Assembly: GCF_001700435.1 (NCBI RefSeq)
Contig: NZ_LYPC01000014.1
Coordinates: 992,001-1,056,000 of the forward strand
Origin: Paenibacillus pectinilyticus
GTDB lineage: Bacteria > Bacillota > Bacilli > Paenibacillales > NBRC-103111
Length of the DNA stretch: 64,000 nucleotides
Direction of reading: 5' to 3'
Shown here: piece after piece, positions 63,273 to 64,000 of the stretch
Layout of the letters: every line of letters begins with the position of its first letter
Position numbering within the stretch: position 1 is the stretch's first letter
Made by a program: the position numbers and the translations under genes
Notes under the pieces: generated by a model
The model's input: the letters and a program-made list of their open reading frames with translations, nothing else
Database searches by the model: none
What the model was told of the DNA's origin: nothing

Positions 63273-64000
63273 ATGCAAGAGTTTGAGATGGAGTTTGCTG
63301 ATGTGTGGTACTTATTACCCCAACCCTTTCAATTAACTAGCGGCTGTTGGATCGTCCGAGCAGGACAGAATATTGCGAAACGTACGTATCACATTGGACC
63401 TAAGGTCATTGAACAAACGAGCTTTCACTGGATTACACAAGGAAATGTAAGAGTGACCTCTCTTGAACATGCTGTAGAATTAAGTGAGGGAGATCTGTTT
63501 TGTTTGTTTCCGGGTCAGTCTTATATCTACGAAACGATGCAAGTAGCGGAAGAAGATCCCCCTCTGAAAATGATCTGGTTGGCCATGGAGGGCAATCAAC
63601 TTCCACTCGTAACGGCAGAGTTCGGACTCACGCCAAATAAATATTGGTTAAAAGAGATCATGAGTAATGAGGTCGGAGAGACATTGAGAAGTATACTAGG
63701 TGTTATAGTTTCCTCGAAGTGGCACAAATTTCTGGTGCAGCGTTTACTCAGCGAGCTTTTCTACAAGATGGATTTGCAAGTGAACAGAGCCGCACCGAAT
63801 GAGAGAGAGAATTGGCTTCAGCAGGTCAAGGAGTTCTTCGATCTCCATTATACGGAACAGATTCGGGTTGAGGATGCTGCACACCAATTCGGCTATCATC
63901 GATCCCATTTGTATGCAGCTTTTCTGAAAAAGTATGGTACCTCTCCGCAACGATACTTGGCCAGCAAGCGACTGGAGAAAGGGGCAGAGCTGCTCAAAAC
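63273..64000 (+). CDS. AraC family transcriptional regulator, truncated by the window end
   Basis: The frame runs from ATG 63273 to the last base (about 242 residues visible) and has no stop in the window. An in-frame TGA at 63249 excludes a longer N-terminus; AAGTAGGTG precedes the ATG. A cupin-like sensor (FQLTSGCWIVRAGQNIAKRTY, LSEGDLFCLFPGQSY) is followed by the first helix-turn-helix unit (IRVEDAAHQFGYHRSHLYAAFLKKYGTSPQRYL). The second unit would lie beyond the window. It is divergent from the sulfatase gene, with about 155 bases between them, and may control it. Confidence 0.85.
   Translation, partial: MQEFEMEFADVWYLLPQPFQLTSGCWIVRAGQNIAKRTYHIGPKVIEQTSFHWITQGNVRVTSLEHAVELSEGDLFCLFPGQSYIYETMQVAEEDPPLKMIWLAMEGNQLPLVTAEFGLTPNKYWLKEIMSNEVGETLRSILGVIVSSKWHKFLVQRLLSELFYKMDLQVNRAAPNERENWLQQVKEFFDLHYTEQIRVEDAAHQFGYHRSHLYAAFLKKYGTSPQRYLASKRLEKGAELLK

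Noticed and set aside
1..64000. Mobile elements, prophage, tRNA or rRNA genes
   Set aside because: No transposase, integrase, terminal inverted repeat pair with target duplication, or RNA gene pattern was recognised.

Overview
The window looks like a chromosomal segment of a Paenibacillus-type Firmicute. The support is purine-rich GGAGG-type ribosome binding sites with frequent GTG/TTG starts, an S-layer-homology (SLH) cell-wall protein, YesM/YesN-type two-component pairs beside lipoprotein/two-permease sugar ABC transporters that lack their own ATPase, a CidA/LrgA-CidB/LrgB pair, and large multidomain secreted glycosidases. The genus is inferred from gene content. No rRNA, tRNA, transposase, phage gene or CRISPR array was seen.

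Layout. 1-3643: two cytoplasmic glycosidases (a GH36/raffinose-synthase-like enzyme cut by the window edge, then a six-hairpin protein). 3781-4491: yebC and its terminator, followed by 34 exact-length copies of a 41-bp hairpin repeat (4584-5984). 6134-16427: a LacI regulator with a recurring TTTGGCGCAAA candidate operator, an oxidoreductase, a MalFG-type ABC transporter and a 1519-residue SLH-anchored surface protein. 16473-24241: two secreted GH114/GH135-like TIM-barrel proteins, a chemoreceptor and an AraC regulator. Six copies of one beta-type domain link three of these secreted proteins.

24461-41964: a second carbohydrate locus with a solute-binding lipoprotein, a giant secreted GH51-like enzyme, a YesM/YesN pair, two LplB/LplC-type permeases, a GH42 enzyme, an unrecognised 839-residue protein and an SGNH hydrolase. 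Three promoters here share TGTCCC placed 24-25 bp before the -10 box and no good -35, which suggests direct control by the YesN-like regulator. 42207-43594: a second 41-bp repeat array and the lrgAB pair.

43701-56644: a sialic-acid locus with a YesM/YesN pair divergent from an ABC transporter, nanA, nanE, a ROK kinase (nanK-like) and, beyond two more repeat arrays (51-bp and 52-bp units), a secreted GH33 sialidase. Together they would release sialic acid, import it, and convert it to GlcNAc-6-phosphate. 56766-59423: modA and modB without modC, divergent from an HTH regulator with a periplasmic-binding-protein-like sensor. 59507-61523: a small membrane protein and a two-gene operon of unknown function behind a textbook Fur box. 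61606-64000: a Cys-type sulfatase and a truncated AraC regulator.

The least expected items are the four hairpin-bearing tandem arrays, the Fur-controlled unknown operon, and the unknown enzyme-like proteins inside glycan loci.
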